Part shown: positions 7,786 to 17,189 of the stretch, piece by piece
Layout of the letters: each line of letters starts with the position of its first letter
Position numbering within the stretch: position 1 is the first letter of the stretch
Source: JACKAN01 sp964502735
GTDB lineage: Bacteria > Bdellovibrionota > Bdellovibrionia > Bdellovibrionales > UBA1609
Reading direction: 5' to 3'
DNA: 64,000 nucleotides
Assembly (NCBI GenBank): GCA_964502735.1
Contig: CAZCYD010000010.1
Span: 1 to 64,000, forward strand
Translations under genes and position numbers: made by a program
Notes under the pieces: generated by a model
Told to the model about the DNA's origin: nothing
The model's database searches: none
The model's input: only the letters and a program-made list of their open reading frames with translations

Positions 7786-9009
7786 ATGAAAGCTCAAACT
7801 TTTCTAGTGGTCAAGAAGTTCGGTGGTACTTCAGTAGGTTCGATTGAACGCATCGAACATGTGGCCGAACGCATTTTTAAAGATTACAAATCTGGTCAAA
7901 GGCCGATTGTTGTGGCTTCTGCTATGTCTGGAGAGACTAATAAACTGGTTCGATTGGCCTCAGATATTAATCCACAGTATCGCGGGCCAGCCTATGATAT
8001 GTTGCTGGCGTCTGGTGAGCAAGTTTCTATAGCGCTCTTGGCTATAGCTTTAGAAAAGCGTGGAGTTCCTGCAAAACCACTTTTGGCTTACCAGTTAGGA
8101 ATTAGAACGGATTCAATTTTTTCTCAAGCTAAAATTCAGAGCATTGATTCTGATAAAATGAGAAATTTGGTGGATCAGGGAGTAGTTCCCATTGTAGCTG
8201 GATTTCAGGGCGTTACAGATGGTGATCAGATTACAACACTTGGGCGAGGTGGCTCAGACACCACAGCTGTAGCTTTAGCTGCGGCCATGGGGTGTGACGA
8301 GGTTGAAATTTATACGGATGTTCCAAAAGTGTTTACGGCAGACCCTAGGCTTATCCCTAAGGCCCGCGAGATCTCAAAGTTGAGTTTTGAAGAAATGATG
8401 GAAATGGCCAGTTTAGGTTCAAAGGTTTTGCATTTTCGCTGTGTGGAGTTGGCAGCTAAATTTAGAGTTAAGATCCATGTGAGATCTACTTTTGAAACAC
8501 GAGATGGCACCTGGGTGGTGCCGGAGGAAAAAAATATGGAAAACCCAGTTGTATCAGCTGTTACTCATGATGCAAGTACGGCCATCGTAAAATTGTTTCC
8601 AGTTCCATTTGGAGCCGCTTTTTTGGCAGAGTTGTTTGAGACTTTAGCTAACAAAGGGGTTATTGTTGATATTATTACTCAGAGTTATAACGACGAGGGG
8701 CAGAGATTGGCTTTTTCTGTTAATGAGTCGGATTTGTATACGGTCGAGGATATTATCCAGAAGATGAACATAGAGACAAAGATTGTCATACTTCGTGGTA
8801 TGTCGAAACTTTCAGTCGTGGGTGTTGGAATGGCTAATCATCCTGGTGTGGCCGCTAGGTTTTTTAAAGTCTTGAGTCGCCTCGACGTGCCTATTCACTT
8901 GGTTACAACTTCAGATATAAAAATCAGCGCGGTTATAGACACAAAAAATTTAGAGGTTAGTGCCAGGGGTTTGCATACAGAATTTGGATTAGATGCTCTA
9001 AGTAATTAG
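7786..9009 (+). CDS. lysC: Aspartate kinase
   Basis: Aspartate kinase phosphorylates L-aspartate, opening the pathway to lysine, DAP, threonine and methionine. The kinase domain begins with VVKKFGGTSVGS (residues 8-19) and contains the TLGRGGSDTTAVALAAAMG loop and the EIYTDVPKVFTADPRLIPKA segment. Two C-terminal ACT domains (about 265-405) provide feedback control; SVVGVGMANHPGVAARFF is the usual start of the second. At 407 residues it is a monofunctional enzyme. Only about 30 nt separate it from the divergent amidase start, so both must share a compact promoter region. It is followed after 15 nt by lysA. Confidence 0.97.
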   Translation: MKAQTFLVVKKFGGTSVGSIERIEHVAERIFKDYKSGQRPIVVASAMSGETNKLVRLASDINPQYRGPAYDMLLASGEQVSIALLAIALEKRGVPAKPLLAYQLGIRTDSIFSQAKIQSIDSDKMRNLVDQGVVPIVAGFQGVTDGDQITTLGRGGSDTTAVALAAAMGCDEVEIYTDVPKVFTADPRLIPKAREISKLSFEEMMEMASLGSKVLHFRCVELAAKFRVKIHVRSTFETRDGTWVVPEEKNMENPVVSAVTHDASTAIVKLFPVPFGAAFLAELFETLANKGVIVDIITQSYNDEGQRLAFSVNESDLYTVEDIIQKMNIETKIVILRGMSKLSVVGVGMANHPGVAARFFKVLSRLDVPIHLVTTSDIKISAVIDTKNLEVSARGLHTEFGLDALSN

Positions 9010-9024
9010 ATTGAGGTAAATCGA

Positions 9025-10215
9025 ATGTCGTTAATGTATATTGATCGTCAGCTTCATATGATTCAGAGTTCAGCCCAGTACAATCTATTGGATATGGCTA
9101 AAGAAGTTGGCGAACCCTTTTACCTTTATGATTTAGAGGGCATAAGGCGTCGGGCCAACTATTTTAAAAATTCATTTAAACGTAACATAAGAGTTCACTA
9201 CGCATTAAAGGCAAATTATCATCCTGAAATATTAAAAACGATTAAAGAAGTGGGGTTTGGAGTTGATGTTGTATCTGGCGGAGAGCTTCAAATAGCATTA
9301 AAATTGGGATTTGAGCCCGAGCAAATCTTGTTTTCAGGGGTAGGGAAGACTGTTAAGGAAGTTGAACTGGCCGTAAAATCAAGAATTTCTCAAATAAATG
9401 TCGAGAGTCCTCAGGAGTTAGATAGAATAGGGAAAATTTCGAGCCATCTCGGATTAGGCGTTCGAGTGGCGTGGAGAATGAATCCCGACGTAAAAGCCGA
9501 AACTCACCCTTACATTACAACAGGCTTTAGAAATAATAAATTTGGCATGGACGAAAGTTTTCTGCCTCAATTGTTGCAGACCCTAGAGATGTACCCAAGT
9601 CTTCATTTAGTGGGGCTGACTATGCACATAGGATCTCAGATACGTCAAATATCTCCTTTTCTTGACGCTTTGGAAAAAATTAAGGTGATCTATTCCAACT
9701 TAAAACTTAAAGGATACCATTTAAAGACTTTGAATTTAGGTGGGGGTCTTGGAATTAATTATAATGAGTCGGATCTTTCAGGGGATGAAGAGTATATTCA
9801 TCAATACGCAGTAGCCATTAATCAAAGTCTGTCGGGTTTTGATGGAGAAATTTTGATGGAGCCTGGACGGGTGTTGGTAGGATCATTTGGGTGGTTGCTA
9901 GGAGAGGTTCAGTACGTAAAATCTACGCCTTGGAAGAATTTTGCAATTTTAAATACAGGGATGCACCATTTATTGCGACCCTCCTTGTATCAGGCACATC
10001 ACCGGATAATTCCAGTGGTGCAAAAAGAAAGGGATTTGCAGGCCTACGATATTGTAGGGCCAATATGTGAGTCTTCGGATGTATTGGGGTACGATAGATA
10101 CTTGCCAGAAGTTGAGCAAGGAGACTGGTTGGTTATTGAAGATGTAGGAGCCTACGGCAGGGTTATGGCCTCAGATTACAATAGTCAGGGCTTTCCCAAA
10201 GAGATTGCACTTTAA
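9025..10215 (+). CDS. lysA: Diaminopimelate decarboxylase
   Basis: LysA is the PLP enzyme that decarboxylates meso-DAP to L-lysine. The alanine-racemase-like barrel domain shows the PLP lysine in VHYALKAN, the GVDVVSGGEL segment, the HIGSQI motif and the glycine-rich LNLGGGLGI phosphate loop. The C-terminal domain holds EPGR and the IVGPICESSDVLG motif that contributes the catalytic cysteine. It begins 15 nt after lysC with a GAGGT ribosome site, so lysC-lysA form an operon. Length 396 is typical. Confidence 0.97.
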   Translation: MSLMYIDRQLHMIQSSAQYNLLDMAKEVGEPFYLYDLEGIRRRANYFKNSFKRNIRVHYALKANYHPEILKTIKEVGFGVDVVSGGELQIALKLGFEPEQILFSGVGKTVKEVELAVKSRISQINVESPQELDRIGKISSHLGLGVRVAWRMNPDVKAETHPYITTGFRNNKFGMDESFLPQLLQTLEMYPSLHLVGLTMHIGSQIRQISPFLDALEKIKVIYSNLKLKGYHLKTLNLGGGLGINYNESDLSGDEEYIHQYAVAINQSLSGFDGEILMEPGRVLVGSFGWLLGEVQYVKSTPWKNFAILNTGMHHLLRPSLYQAHHRIIPVVQKERDLQAYDIVGPICESSDVLGYDRYLPEVEQGDWLVIEDVGAYGRVMASDYNSQGFPKEIAL

Positions 10216-10222
10216 GTTTCAT

Positions 10223-10246
10223 TTCTCTATTCTCTATTCTCTATTC
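10223..10246. repeat. Short tandem repeat, three TTCTCTA units
   Basis: Three perfect 7-nt units of TTCTCTA run from 10223 to 10243, followed by TTC. The array overlaps the murI stop codon (CTA, 10241-10243 on the plus strand) and fills most of the gap to lysA. Unit gain or loss would lie at or beyond the murI stop and so change little of the protein. Confidence 0.7.
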
Positions 10247-11065
10247 ATAGTTTTGGACTTTAACTATTTCCACTCCAGGAAGTGGCTGGTCTGAAAACAG
10301 ATAAGCAAAAATTTTTTTTAATGAAAAACTTTCATCCGTCATAAATATTTTTATATTTAATTTTTTGTTTGGATATTCGGTTGGTTCATTTAAGTTGGGG
10401 TAAGTCTCACAAAACTGCCTTGCGACAGCCTCTGCAGACGAAATTATTGGAAGATTTTTCCCAACGACTTTTTTTATAGCCGGTAAGAGGAGTGGGTAGT
10501 GGGTGCAGCCAAGGATGATGCAATCAGGTGAAGTCTGTAGAATGGGGTTTAGGTACCTGTAAAGGATAAGATTAGTAAGAGGGTCATCAATAAGTCCTTC
10601 TTCTACAAAAGGCACTAAAAGAGGGCAGGGCTGTTGAAACACGCTAATGTGAGGATTGAGTTTCTGTATGGCTTTAACGTAGGATTTTTGATGAACTGTT
10701 GTTGTCGTCGCCACGACGGCAATGCGTTCGTTAAAAGCTGTTTTCGTTGCCATCAGTGCACTAGGCTGTATCACATCAAAAATAGGTACAGGATAAGACT
10801 CTTGGTTTTCAAGGACGCTAGATGCAGAATTGCAGGCCACGACTATAACATCGACTTTTTTTGTTAGTAAAAACTGGATACATTCTTTTACATATTTTTT
10901 GATAGTTGAGGGTGATTTATTGCCGTAGGGAACATGAGCCGAGTCTCCTAAATAAAAGTACTCGTGGTGAGGGGTAAATTCAGTTAGCGACTTGAGTACG
11001 GTCAAGCCTCCAAGGCCTGAGTCAAAGACTCCAACTTTTAATGTTTTAGGATAGGTGTTGCTCAT
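10241..11065 (-). CDS. murI: Glutamate racemase
   Basis: MurI interconverts L- and D-glutamate, supplying D-Glu for the murein stem peptide. The 274-residue protein carries both catalytic cysteine motifs: VVACNSASS, and GCTHYPLL near residue 190. The N-terminal block VGVFDSGLGGLTVLKSL and the HVPYGNKS substrate loop are also present. It converges on lysA with about 25 nt between stop codons. Its location beside the DAP genes and upstream of a class A PBP fits a peptidoglycan precursor role. Its promoter must lie in the long region before the PBP gene. Confidence 0.96.
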   Translation of the reverse strand: MSNTYPKTLKVGVFDSGLGGLTVLKSLTEFTPHHEYFYLGDSAHVPYGNKSPSTIKKYVKECIQFLLTKKVDVIVVACNSASSVLENQESYPVPIFDVIQPSALMATKTAFNERIAVVATTTTVHQKSYVKAIQKLNPHISVFQQPCPLLVPFVEEGLIDDPLTNLILYRYLNPILQTSPDCIILGCTHYPLLLPAIKKVVGKNLPIISSAEAVARQFCETYPNLNEPTEYPNKKLNIKIFMTDESFSLKKIFAYLFSDQPLPGVEIVKVQNYE

Positions 11066-11583
11066 ACTGTCGGTCTCTTTATTTTTTGATTTTTATCTCT
11101 GAATTTTCTTTGATCCTTTCCGTTTGTTCTTTATAGTTTCTACACAGATTTCGGATCAATAAAATTAATTTATCAGTAAGAAGAGAACTGTCCAGTCTTA
11201 GCCAGCACTATTTTAATCCAAATCCAGGAATAAAATTTGACGCATTCTATTCGCGGATTTGGATTTTAAGAGTCAGTGTCTGATTTAATCTAATTTAGTT
11301 TCTTACTTAATCTGGTATCTCGTTCAATCTGGTGCCTTTATGGTCTCTTGTCGGTTTTGTATGAGTAAATTTTATATTCATTGAATACAAGTTAAACAGT
11401 GAAAAGCTGTCTTAATAAATAATGGTTAAATAATATTGCAATTCTATTGACGCACAAAGTCCAGATGAAGTATCTTCACGCTGTCGCTTAAAATACAGGC
11501 ATCACTTATCTCCTCGTTTAGGTAATATTAAGCCAATAGAAATATAGAAATAATGTAGTCAGAAAAGAATAGGGATTTTTACT
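11066..11583. other. Long intergenic region between divergent murI and PBP genes
   Basis: No plausible coding sequence is visible in this 518-nt AT-rich stretch. It must contain the promoters of murI (leftward) and the class A PBP (rightward). It includes the split inverted repeat at 11215-11265. I see no tRNA-like or terminator-like fold and cannot assign a regulator site. Confidence 0.6.
11215..11265. repeat. Inverted repeat AATCCAAATCC ... GGATTTGGATT
   Basis: Eleven-bp perfect arms (11215-11225 and 11255-11265) are separated by 29 nt. The right arm is preceded by CG, giving the CGCGGATTTGG core also seen at 6198 and 51710. The hairpin has no trailing U tract, so a terminator role is not supported; it could be a split copy of the short dispersed palindrome. 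Confidence 0.55.
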
Positions 11584-14500
11584 GTGACCATAGAATTTAT
11601 TATAGCTGGACTTCTTATAATCAATCAGTTTTTTGTTGAGCCTTCTAACGATTTGGATTTTCCCACCTCTTTCGATAGAACTCAGATTATTCAATCCTCA
11701 AATAGGTCTTGCAATCGTTTAATTGATAACCCTAGGCTTAAGGGGCTTGAACCACGGAATCTTATAAAACAATTTGGAACAGTGGAAGATCAAATATTTA
11801 CCGAGTCGGATCTAAGTCCTTCGATCAGAAGGGTGTTTAAAGATTTTGATTTTAATAAGTTCTTTAAATTTTTACACTACACTTGCGGTAGTTATGAACA
11901 GGCCAAAGCTTCATTTGATGATCCAGTTTTATTTGAATCCCCTTTGTTTGATGTAGAAAAAGTAAATCAAGAATATAAAAATATTTTATCGATGGTCGGA
12001 GACACTAAAAGTTTTCGCTACGGTGAATTGCCGAGCATCAAACCTGTTTTTGATGGTGAGGGTCAGCAAATTGGTGAGAGTTTTCAGAGAGAGGGAAGGC
12101 GAGAGTGGGTTTCTATTCAAGACGTTCCTCCGAGTTTAATACAGGTGATTCTTGCAGCTGAAGATCAGCATTTTTTTACTCATAGAGGAATTGATGAAAA
12201 TGGACTCCTTAGAGCCTTTGTAAAAAGTTTTGCAGGAGAGAGGCTAGAAGGGGGATCCACAATAACTCAGCAAGTGGCTAAGAACCTATTGGTGGGAAGT
12301 GATCAGAACTTGCAGAGAAAATTTGTCGAAATGGCAACAGCTTTTTATCTTGAACGAGACTTGGGTAAAGAGAGAATTTTAGAGCTTTATATAAATTTAG
12401 TTTTTATGGGCCATAATTCTTGGGGATTTAAGTTGGCGGCTAAAACTTATTTTGATAAAGAATTGAGGGAGTTAACTCTTTCTGAACAAGCGACTTTGGC
12501 GGGTCTTATCAAATGGCCAGGACGTCACAATCCAATCTCTTCACCTCAAGTGGCAAAAACAAGGAGAGATCAAGTTTTAGATTCTTTACTCTCGATTGAT
12601 TCGCGCAAATTGACTGACGTCAAAATAACTCCTGAGAAGATAGAAGAGGCCAGGAAACAACCGATTAAAACAGTTCGAACCCCAGCTCAATTTAATGATG
12701 ATGAGCTCCAGTATTTTCTTTCCTCTGCAAGAACAGAAATGGTTTCTCCGCTTGTTCGCTTGAGGGATTATATTGAAGTTACAATGAATACAAAATTACA
12801 AAAAATTGCAACTCAAGCCTTGCGCGAAGGTTTAGAGGAATATGAAAAAAAGTGGGGGAGAGATGGGTTTCGCGGGCCGGTGGCTAATCTTGTAGATTTA
12901 GAAAAGGAGAAGTCACAGGTCGAGGAAAAAAATGAAAAAAAGCCGTCACTGGGTTTTTTGCGTAGAAGTCCTAACGGTAAAGATTCAAATCCTGTTGCAG
13001 AGAATGGGGGTGGCGAGACGCAGGCTGAAGCTTCAGCGGAAACCGAAGAAGAACAAGTTTCTGGGTGGCTTAATGAGTTAAAGTCTTTTCGTCCCCCATC
13101 TGACTCTTTGGGTTGGTCGGTTGCAGCCGTTCTCAATAAAGAATTAGACCTTAGTTTTCAAGATGGAAGCCGCGGAAAGCTAAAAGACGCTGCGTCTTGG
13201 GCTCAGAAATTAAAAATTGGCGACGTCGTTTATGTTAAAAAAAATCAAGGAGAGCTTTTTGAAATAGCTCAACTGCCAGAAGTTGAAGGCTCTGTTGTTA
13301 TTATGAATCCTCATAATGGTGAGGTTTTGGCTGTTTCTGGCGGGTACGTTTGGAACAATCAAAATCAGTATAATCGCGCAACAATGGCGATGAGGCAACC
13401 GGGGTCTTTGGTTAAGCCATTTACCTATATGGCCGCTTTACAGGACGGTCAGCAGCCTAATGAGCTTATAATAGACTCACCTATAGAGTTAGTAAGTTAT
13501 GGAAAAAAGTGGAGACCTCAGAATTACGACAGAACCCTCACTTACGATTACTTAACCATGAGATATGGATTGGAGCATTCCAAGAATATACTGACGGTAA
13601 GGTTGATGGCCAGCTTGGGTTTATCTAGAGTTTTAGATATTATGCAAGACTTTGGAGTTTATGAAAAACCCCTACAGGAGTATTCGGTGGTTTTGGGTTC
13701 GCAAGAAACGACTTTGCTCAGTATTGTAAATGCTTATGCGCAGATTGCCAACGGAGGAAAAAAAATAACCCCTTCGTTTGTTAGACATAGTGATGGTCAT
13801 TCTCGCAATATTGACTTAGAAAGTGTTGACAAGACAACCTTGGCGCAAATTCGCTATATGTTACAAGGAGTGGTTCAGAGGGGAACGGCTGTTAGATTGA
13901 GAAAATACGGTAAATTTGTTGCGGGTAAGACAGGAACCTCGAATGACAGTCGTGATGTGTGGTTTGTCGGTTTTACTCCAGACCTCGTAATTGGGGTTTA
14001 TGTGGGTTATGATAGGCCAAGAAGTTTGAGCGGGCGCAGGCTCCAAGCTACGGGATCTTCTGTGGCCCTGCCGATATTCACAAAAATTCTAGAGGAGAGT
14101 TTGAAGCTACAGCCTCGGAATCTTTTAGAATACAGGTTTCAAGAAATTCCAGGGGCGAATATCGAATATAGAACTATTTCTGTTATGAATAGGCATGAGA
14201 GCCTCAAGAATAGTGAGCCCACTATTGATGAGATCTTTCGTAGGGGATTTTATTCGCCAAATCAGGTTTTAACCACCAATCGTGAGATGTTAAATATTCG
14301 AGATGTAGATAGGGAAGATCCAAGTGTGCCAATATTTCCCGACATTTCTAGTGAACAAGAGTTGACGACGCCTGCAAGGCCCATTCAAAGCCCTAATCGA
14401 AATTCAAGTCAAAGTTTGGATTCCGTTCCAAGTTCTGGACAGATTGGTTCTAGTCAGGTCCCGAGAGCAGGAGAGTCTCGAAGTGTTATTATTCATCCGC

Positions 14501-14595
14501 AGAATAGACAGGTAGAAGTTGAACAGGAGTCGTCCTCTGATGCCTTATGGGACTGGGTGATAGAATTGCAAAATGAAAAATCGAGAAGAAATTAA
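11584..14595 (+). CDS. Class A penicillin-binding protein (bifunctional transglycosylase/transpeptidase)
   Basis: This enzyme polymerises glycan strands and cross-links stem peptides in the periplasm. The GTG-initiated 1003-residue protein has an N-terminal hydrophobic anchor (about residues 3-19) and an unusual stretch of about 150 residues before the GT51 domain. The GT51 domain shows AAEDQHFFTHRG with E193, GGSTITQQVAKNLL, and ERILELYINLVFMG. The transpeptidase has the nucleophile motif SLVK (S608), the SKN motif in EHSKNILTVR, and KTGTSND (K782). Between the domains (about 435-500) lies a low-complexity insert rich in Lys, Glu and Ser, and the last 120 residues form a Ser/Pro/Arg-rich tail. 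The family usually runs 750-850 residues, so those additions explain the length. Confidence 0.95.
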   Translation: MTIEFIIAGLLIINQFFVEPSNDLDFPTSFDRTQIIQSSNRSCNRLIDNPRLKGLEPRNLIKQFGTVEDQIFTESDLSPSIRRVFKDFDFNKFFKFLHYTCGSYEQAKASFDDPVLFESPLFDVEKVNQEYKNILSMVGDTKSFRYGELPSIKPVFDGEGQQIGESFQREGRREWVSIQDVPPSLIQVILAAEDQHFFTHRGIDENGLLRAFVKSFAGERLEGGSTITQQVAKNLLVGSDQNLQRKFVEMATAFYLERDLGKERILELYINLVFMGHNSWGFKLAAKTYFDKELRELTLSEQATLAGLIKWPGRHNPISSPQVAKTRRDQVLDSLLSIDSRKLTDVKITPEKIEEARKQPIKTVRTPAQFNDDELQYFLSSARTEMVSPLVRLRDYIEVTMNTKLQKIATQALREGLEEYEKKWGRDGFRGPVANLVDLEKEKSQVEEKNEKKPSLGFLRRSPNGKDSNPVAENGGGETQAEASAETEEEQVSGWLNELKSFRPPSDSLGWSVAAVLNKELDLSFQDGSRGKLKDAASWAQKLKIGDVVYVKKNQGELFEIAQLPEVEGSVVIMNPHNGEVLAVSGGYVWNNQNQYNRATMAMRQPGSLVKPFTYMAALQDGQQPNELIIDSPIELVSYGKKWRPQNYDRTLTYDYLTMRYGLEHSKNILTVRLMASLGLSRVLDIMQDFGVYEKPLQEYSVVLGSQETTLLSIVNAYAQIANGGKKITPSFVRHSDGHSRNIDLESVDKTTLAQIRYMLQGVVQRGTAVRLRKYGKFVAGKTGTSNDSRDVWFVGFTPDLVIGVYVGYDRPRSLSGRRLQATGSSVALPIFTKILEESLKLQPRNLLEYRFQEIPGANIEYRTISVMNRHESLKNSEPTIDEIFRRGFYSPNQVLTTNREMLNIRDVDREDPSVPIFPDISSEQELTTPARPIQSPNRNSSQSLDSVPSSGQIGSSQVPRAGESRSVIIHPQNRQVEVEQESSSDALWDWVIELQNEKSRRN

Positions 14596-14627
14596 TTTAA
14601 AAACGAAAGATTATTTTTGAGGAGTTT

Positions 14628-15551
14628 ATGAAATTTATAAAATTTTTTTTAATAAAGTTGATATTTTTATCAGGCTCTTGGATATGGGCTTGCAATATTG
14701 ACACGGCGTCTTCTAACAATGTTTTGCGAAATTGTTTCCACAGCGAGTTGTACCACTGGGCTGATTGGAGTCGCACAAAACCTCAGTTTTCGGATATCAT
14801 CCCTCCCGTTGGAAGGTTTCAAGACGCCCGATTGTTTTTTTTGAAATCGGCCTACATTTTAGATTTTCCAGTTCGGGATTTAAATTTAAGTAAAAAAATA
14901 AATCTTTCAACTGTCCGCGCTTTAGATCCACAGTCTACGCACAAGGAACTTAAGATTGATAAAAGTCTACTTAACGATAACGATAGTGGGGATTATTTTA
15001 AATATGTATCCCAGTTTTCAGTTACAACGACATTAAAGCAACCCGCTGAGGTTCAAAATAGAATTAACTTGGCTTTTGATGTAATGATAACCCTAGAGCG
15101 TTTGGCCGCAGATCAACCAAGAGAGTTGGCTTTTGATGGGCATTATTACTTTGTTGAAGATCGCAGTGAAATAAGAGATTGGATGTCTGTTATCGTGGAG
15201 TTGGACTCTCGTTTGTCAGGAATGTCTCCGCCAGATCAGATTCTAGTGCAGTACATGGATAATTTTTCATTTTTGGGTTTGCGAGGTATGGCTGTGACTT
15301 TATTTTTCGAAAGGGGAAATAAAACCAACGTTCTTCAGTATTTTGCAGTCAGTTTAAAAGGTCGCTTGCTGAAAGTTCCAGGGGCAGAAGACTTTTTGAT
15401 GGGGAACAAAACAGTTTCCAGTGAAGCTATCCGCAATGTGTATTTTCGAGGATACAAGTCGGGAGTCATTGGTGGTCTGCCTATTTATTTTCAAGAAAAG
15501 GTCGACGGCATGAGGTCTGGAATGGAAAAAATGAAAAGAGACCTTAAATAA
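14628..15551 (+). CDS. Exported protein of unknown function downstream of the PBP
   Basis: I do not recognise a family. A basic N-terminus and hydrophobic core end at WIWAC, a signal peptide with either type I cleavage or an unusual lipobox. The mature part of about 285 residues is mixed alpha/beta without repeats or catalytic motifs I can name. A GGAG ribosome site precedes the ATG, 32 nt after the PBP stop, so it is likely co-expressed with the PBP. A periplasmic partner of cell-wall synthesis is possible from context, but nothing in the sequence shows it. Confidence 0.7.
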   Translation: MKFIKFFLIKLIFLSGSWIWACNIDTASSNNVLRNCFHSELYHWADWSRTKPQFSDIIPPVGRFQDARLFFLKSAYILDFPVRDLNLSKKINLSTVRALDPQSTHKELKIDKSLLNDNDSGDYFKYVSQFSVTTTLKQPAEVQNRINLAFDVMITLERLAADQPRELAFDGHYYFVEDRSEIRDWMSVIVELDSRLSGMSPPDQILVQYMDNFSFLGLRGMAVTLFFERGNKTNVLQYFAVSLKGRLLKVPGAEDFLMGNKTVSSEAIRNVYFRGYKSGVIGGLPIYFQEKVDGMRSGMEKMKRDLK

Positions 15552-15575
15552 AACTTAAATATATAGATCAAATAA

Positions 15576-15609
15576 ATAAAAAAAACCGGCTAGCATCCTG
15601 CCGGCCGGT
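15576..15609 (-). terminator. Rho-independent terminator, minus strand
   Basis: Read on the minus strand, ACCGGC (15604-15609 complement) pairs with GCCGGT (15585-15590 complement) across a loop, followed by an uninterrupted U run encoded by the A tract at 15576-15585. It lies about 185 nt beyond the stop of the IMPDH/GMP reductase gene, leaving a long 3' untranslated segment in which I see no gene. Confidence 0.75.
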
Positions 15610-15792
15610 GAAAGAAAAACTCTTTAAGTGTAAATTTATGTAAAACAACTCGGGAGCGTATGGCAATGCACTCCATCTGTTACCAAGATAACTTTAGAGA
15701 ATGGGCTCGTCAAAAATATATATTTAGCCAGCTTCAGCGCGGATAGCTAACTGCTGAATTTAACTTCGATGTCACTGTTTAAAATCTAAAAA

Positions 15793-16842
15793 TCAAGACC
15801 TAAGACCATGAGCTCTTGACTCCAAAGCTCCGGCGGCCGTCATCTCCATAAATAGAGCATTAGATGAGATCTCTTCAATAGAAGTGGCATTTAAATAACT
15901 CATTCCGCTCCTGAGGCCCCCAGAAAGTTCGTGGATGACGTGACTTAGGTGACCTTTTAAGGGCACCATAGTGGACTCTCCTTCAGCGGCCATACCCTCA
16001 GGCACTCCACCCCTCCAGCTAACTTGAGCGGCTTTTGAAGCCATGCCCCGGTATTGCTTTTTGCCACCTCGGATTTCTCCAGGGGTTTCAATCACTCCAG
16101 AGAGAATAGAGCCCAACATTACAGTTTGGGCTCCAGCAGCCAAAGCCTTTACAATGTCTCCAGATGTCTTGATTCCGCCATCGGCAATAACGGGAACTCC
16201 CTTTTCCCTTGCCACTTCAGCGCATAACGCTATTGCTGTTAATTGAGGAACTCCACAGCCCGTTATAATGCGAGTTGTGCACATGGAGCCAGGTCCTATC
16301 CCGACCTTGATAGCCGCAGCTCCAGCTTCGCAAAGGTCTTCTACCCCTTGTGGAGTGGCGACGTTGCCGACAATAAGGTCTACATCGGGGTAGGCATCTT
16401 TAAGCCACTTCATAGCTTCTAGCATTTGAATAGAGTGGCCGTGGGCGATATCTATAGTTAAAATGTTGACTCCAGCTTGCACAAGGGCTTGTGTTCTTTC
16501 TTGGTAGTCTTGGTTGACTCCAATGCTTGCACTTATGTTGGTTAAACCATTTTCTTTAAGAGCTCTCACCTGTTGAACTTGCTGCTCGATAGACATAAAT
16601 CTGTGAAGTATACCTATGGCACCAGATTGATGCATGGCTATGGCCATGTCGGATTCTGTGATGGTGTCCATGTTGGCGCTAATAAAAGGGCGATCAATGC
16701 GAATATTTTTAGTCAATTGACTGCTGAGGTCAGGGTCTTTTCGCGACCGTACATCAGATTTTTTAGGCATCAATAGTACATCATCAAAAGTTAAGCCTCT
16801 TTGGCGTGAACGTATTTGTTTCCAATTAAACATTAATTCCAT
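15793..16842 (-). CDS. IMP dehydrogenase/GMP reductase family protein lacking CBS domains
   Basis: The TIM-barrel shows GLTFDDVLLMP at the start, NMDTITES, and the catalytic loop GIGPGSMCTTR whose cysteine forms the thioimidate with the purine. The phosphate site ADGGIKTSGD and the C-terminal GGLRSGMSYL are also present. At 349 residues it is GMP-reductase length and lacks the CBS pair found in typical IMP dehydrogenases (about 490). The flap reads WRGGVPEGMAAEG with no Arg-Tyr dyad of classical IMPDH, favouring GMP reductase (GMP to IMP, NADPH). The EG and GGLRSGM blocks are still IMPDH-like, so a CBS-less IMPDH remains possible. A GGAG site 11 nt upstream supports the start at 16842. Confidence 0.85.
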   Translation of the reverse strand: MELMFNWKQIRSRQRGLTFDDVLLMPKKSDVRSRKDPDLSSQLTKNIRIDRPFISANMDTITESDMAIAMHQSGAIGILHRFMSIEQQVQQVRALKENGLTNISASIGVNQDYQERTQALVQAGVNILTIDIAHGHSIQMLEAMKWLKDAYPDVDLIVGNVATPQGVEDLCEAGAAAIKVGIGPGSMCTTRIITGCGVPQLTAIALCAEVAREKGVPVIADGGIKTSGDIVKALAAGAQTVMLGSILSGVIETPGEIRGGKKQYRGMASKAAQVSWRGGVPEGMAAEGESTMVPLKGHLSHVIHELSGGLRSGMSYLNATSIEEISSNALFMEMTAAGALESRAHGLRS

Positions 16843-17085
16843 TTACTGATTGTCTCCGCAAAGAAAACTGGGGTTTCCAGGTTTTCTTTCGATAAAGTTT
16901 ATGTTTTTTAAATCTGTGATGAACGGACTATAAGTATTAACTCAGACGCCTTACGTCAAGGAGAGAGTTTCAGAAATCCTATATAAGATTCTCTATGGTC
17001 TCGTTAGAGCAGAATTGTCGCTTTGTCACAAAGATTGACACTAAGCTAAATACAAGTGATTTTGCTGGCTCACCAATTCACTCTT

Positions 17086-17176
17086 GCCCGAGTGGCGAAA
17101 TTGGTAGACGCACAGGACTTAAAATCCTGGGGACCTTCACCGGTCCGTGCCAGTTCGATTCTGGCCTCGGGCACCA
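17086..17176 (+). tRNA. tRNA-Leu (anticodon UAA)
   Basis: The acceptor GCCCGAG pairs with CTCGGGC and is followed by an encoded ACCA. The anticodon stem CAGGA/TCCTG encloses CTTAAAA with anticodon TAA at 17120-17122. A long class II variable arm (GGGACC...GGTCC) is present, as expected for leucine, and the T arm is GCCAG/CTGGC around TTCGATT. Complete. Confidence 0.96.
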
Positions 17177-17189
17177 TTCATTCGTAACA

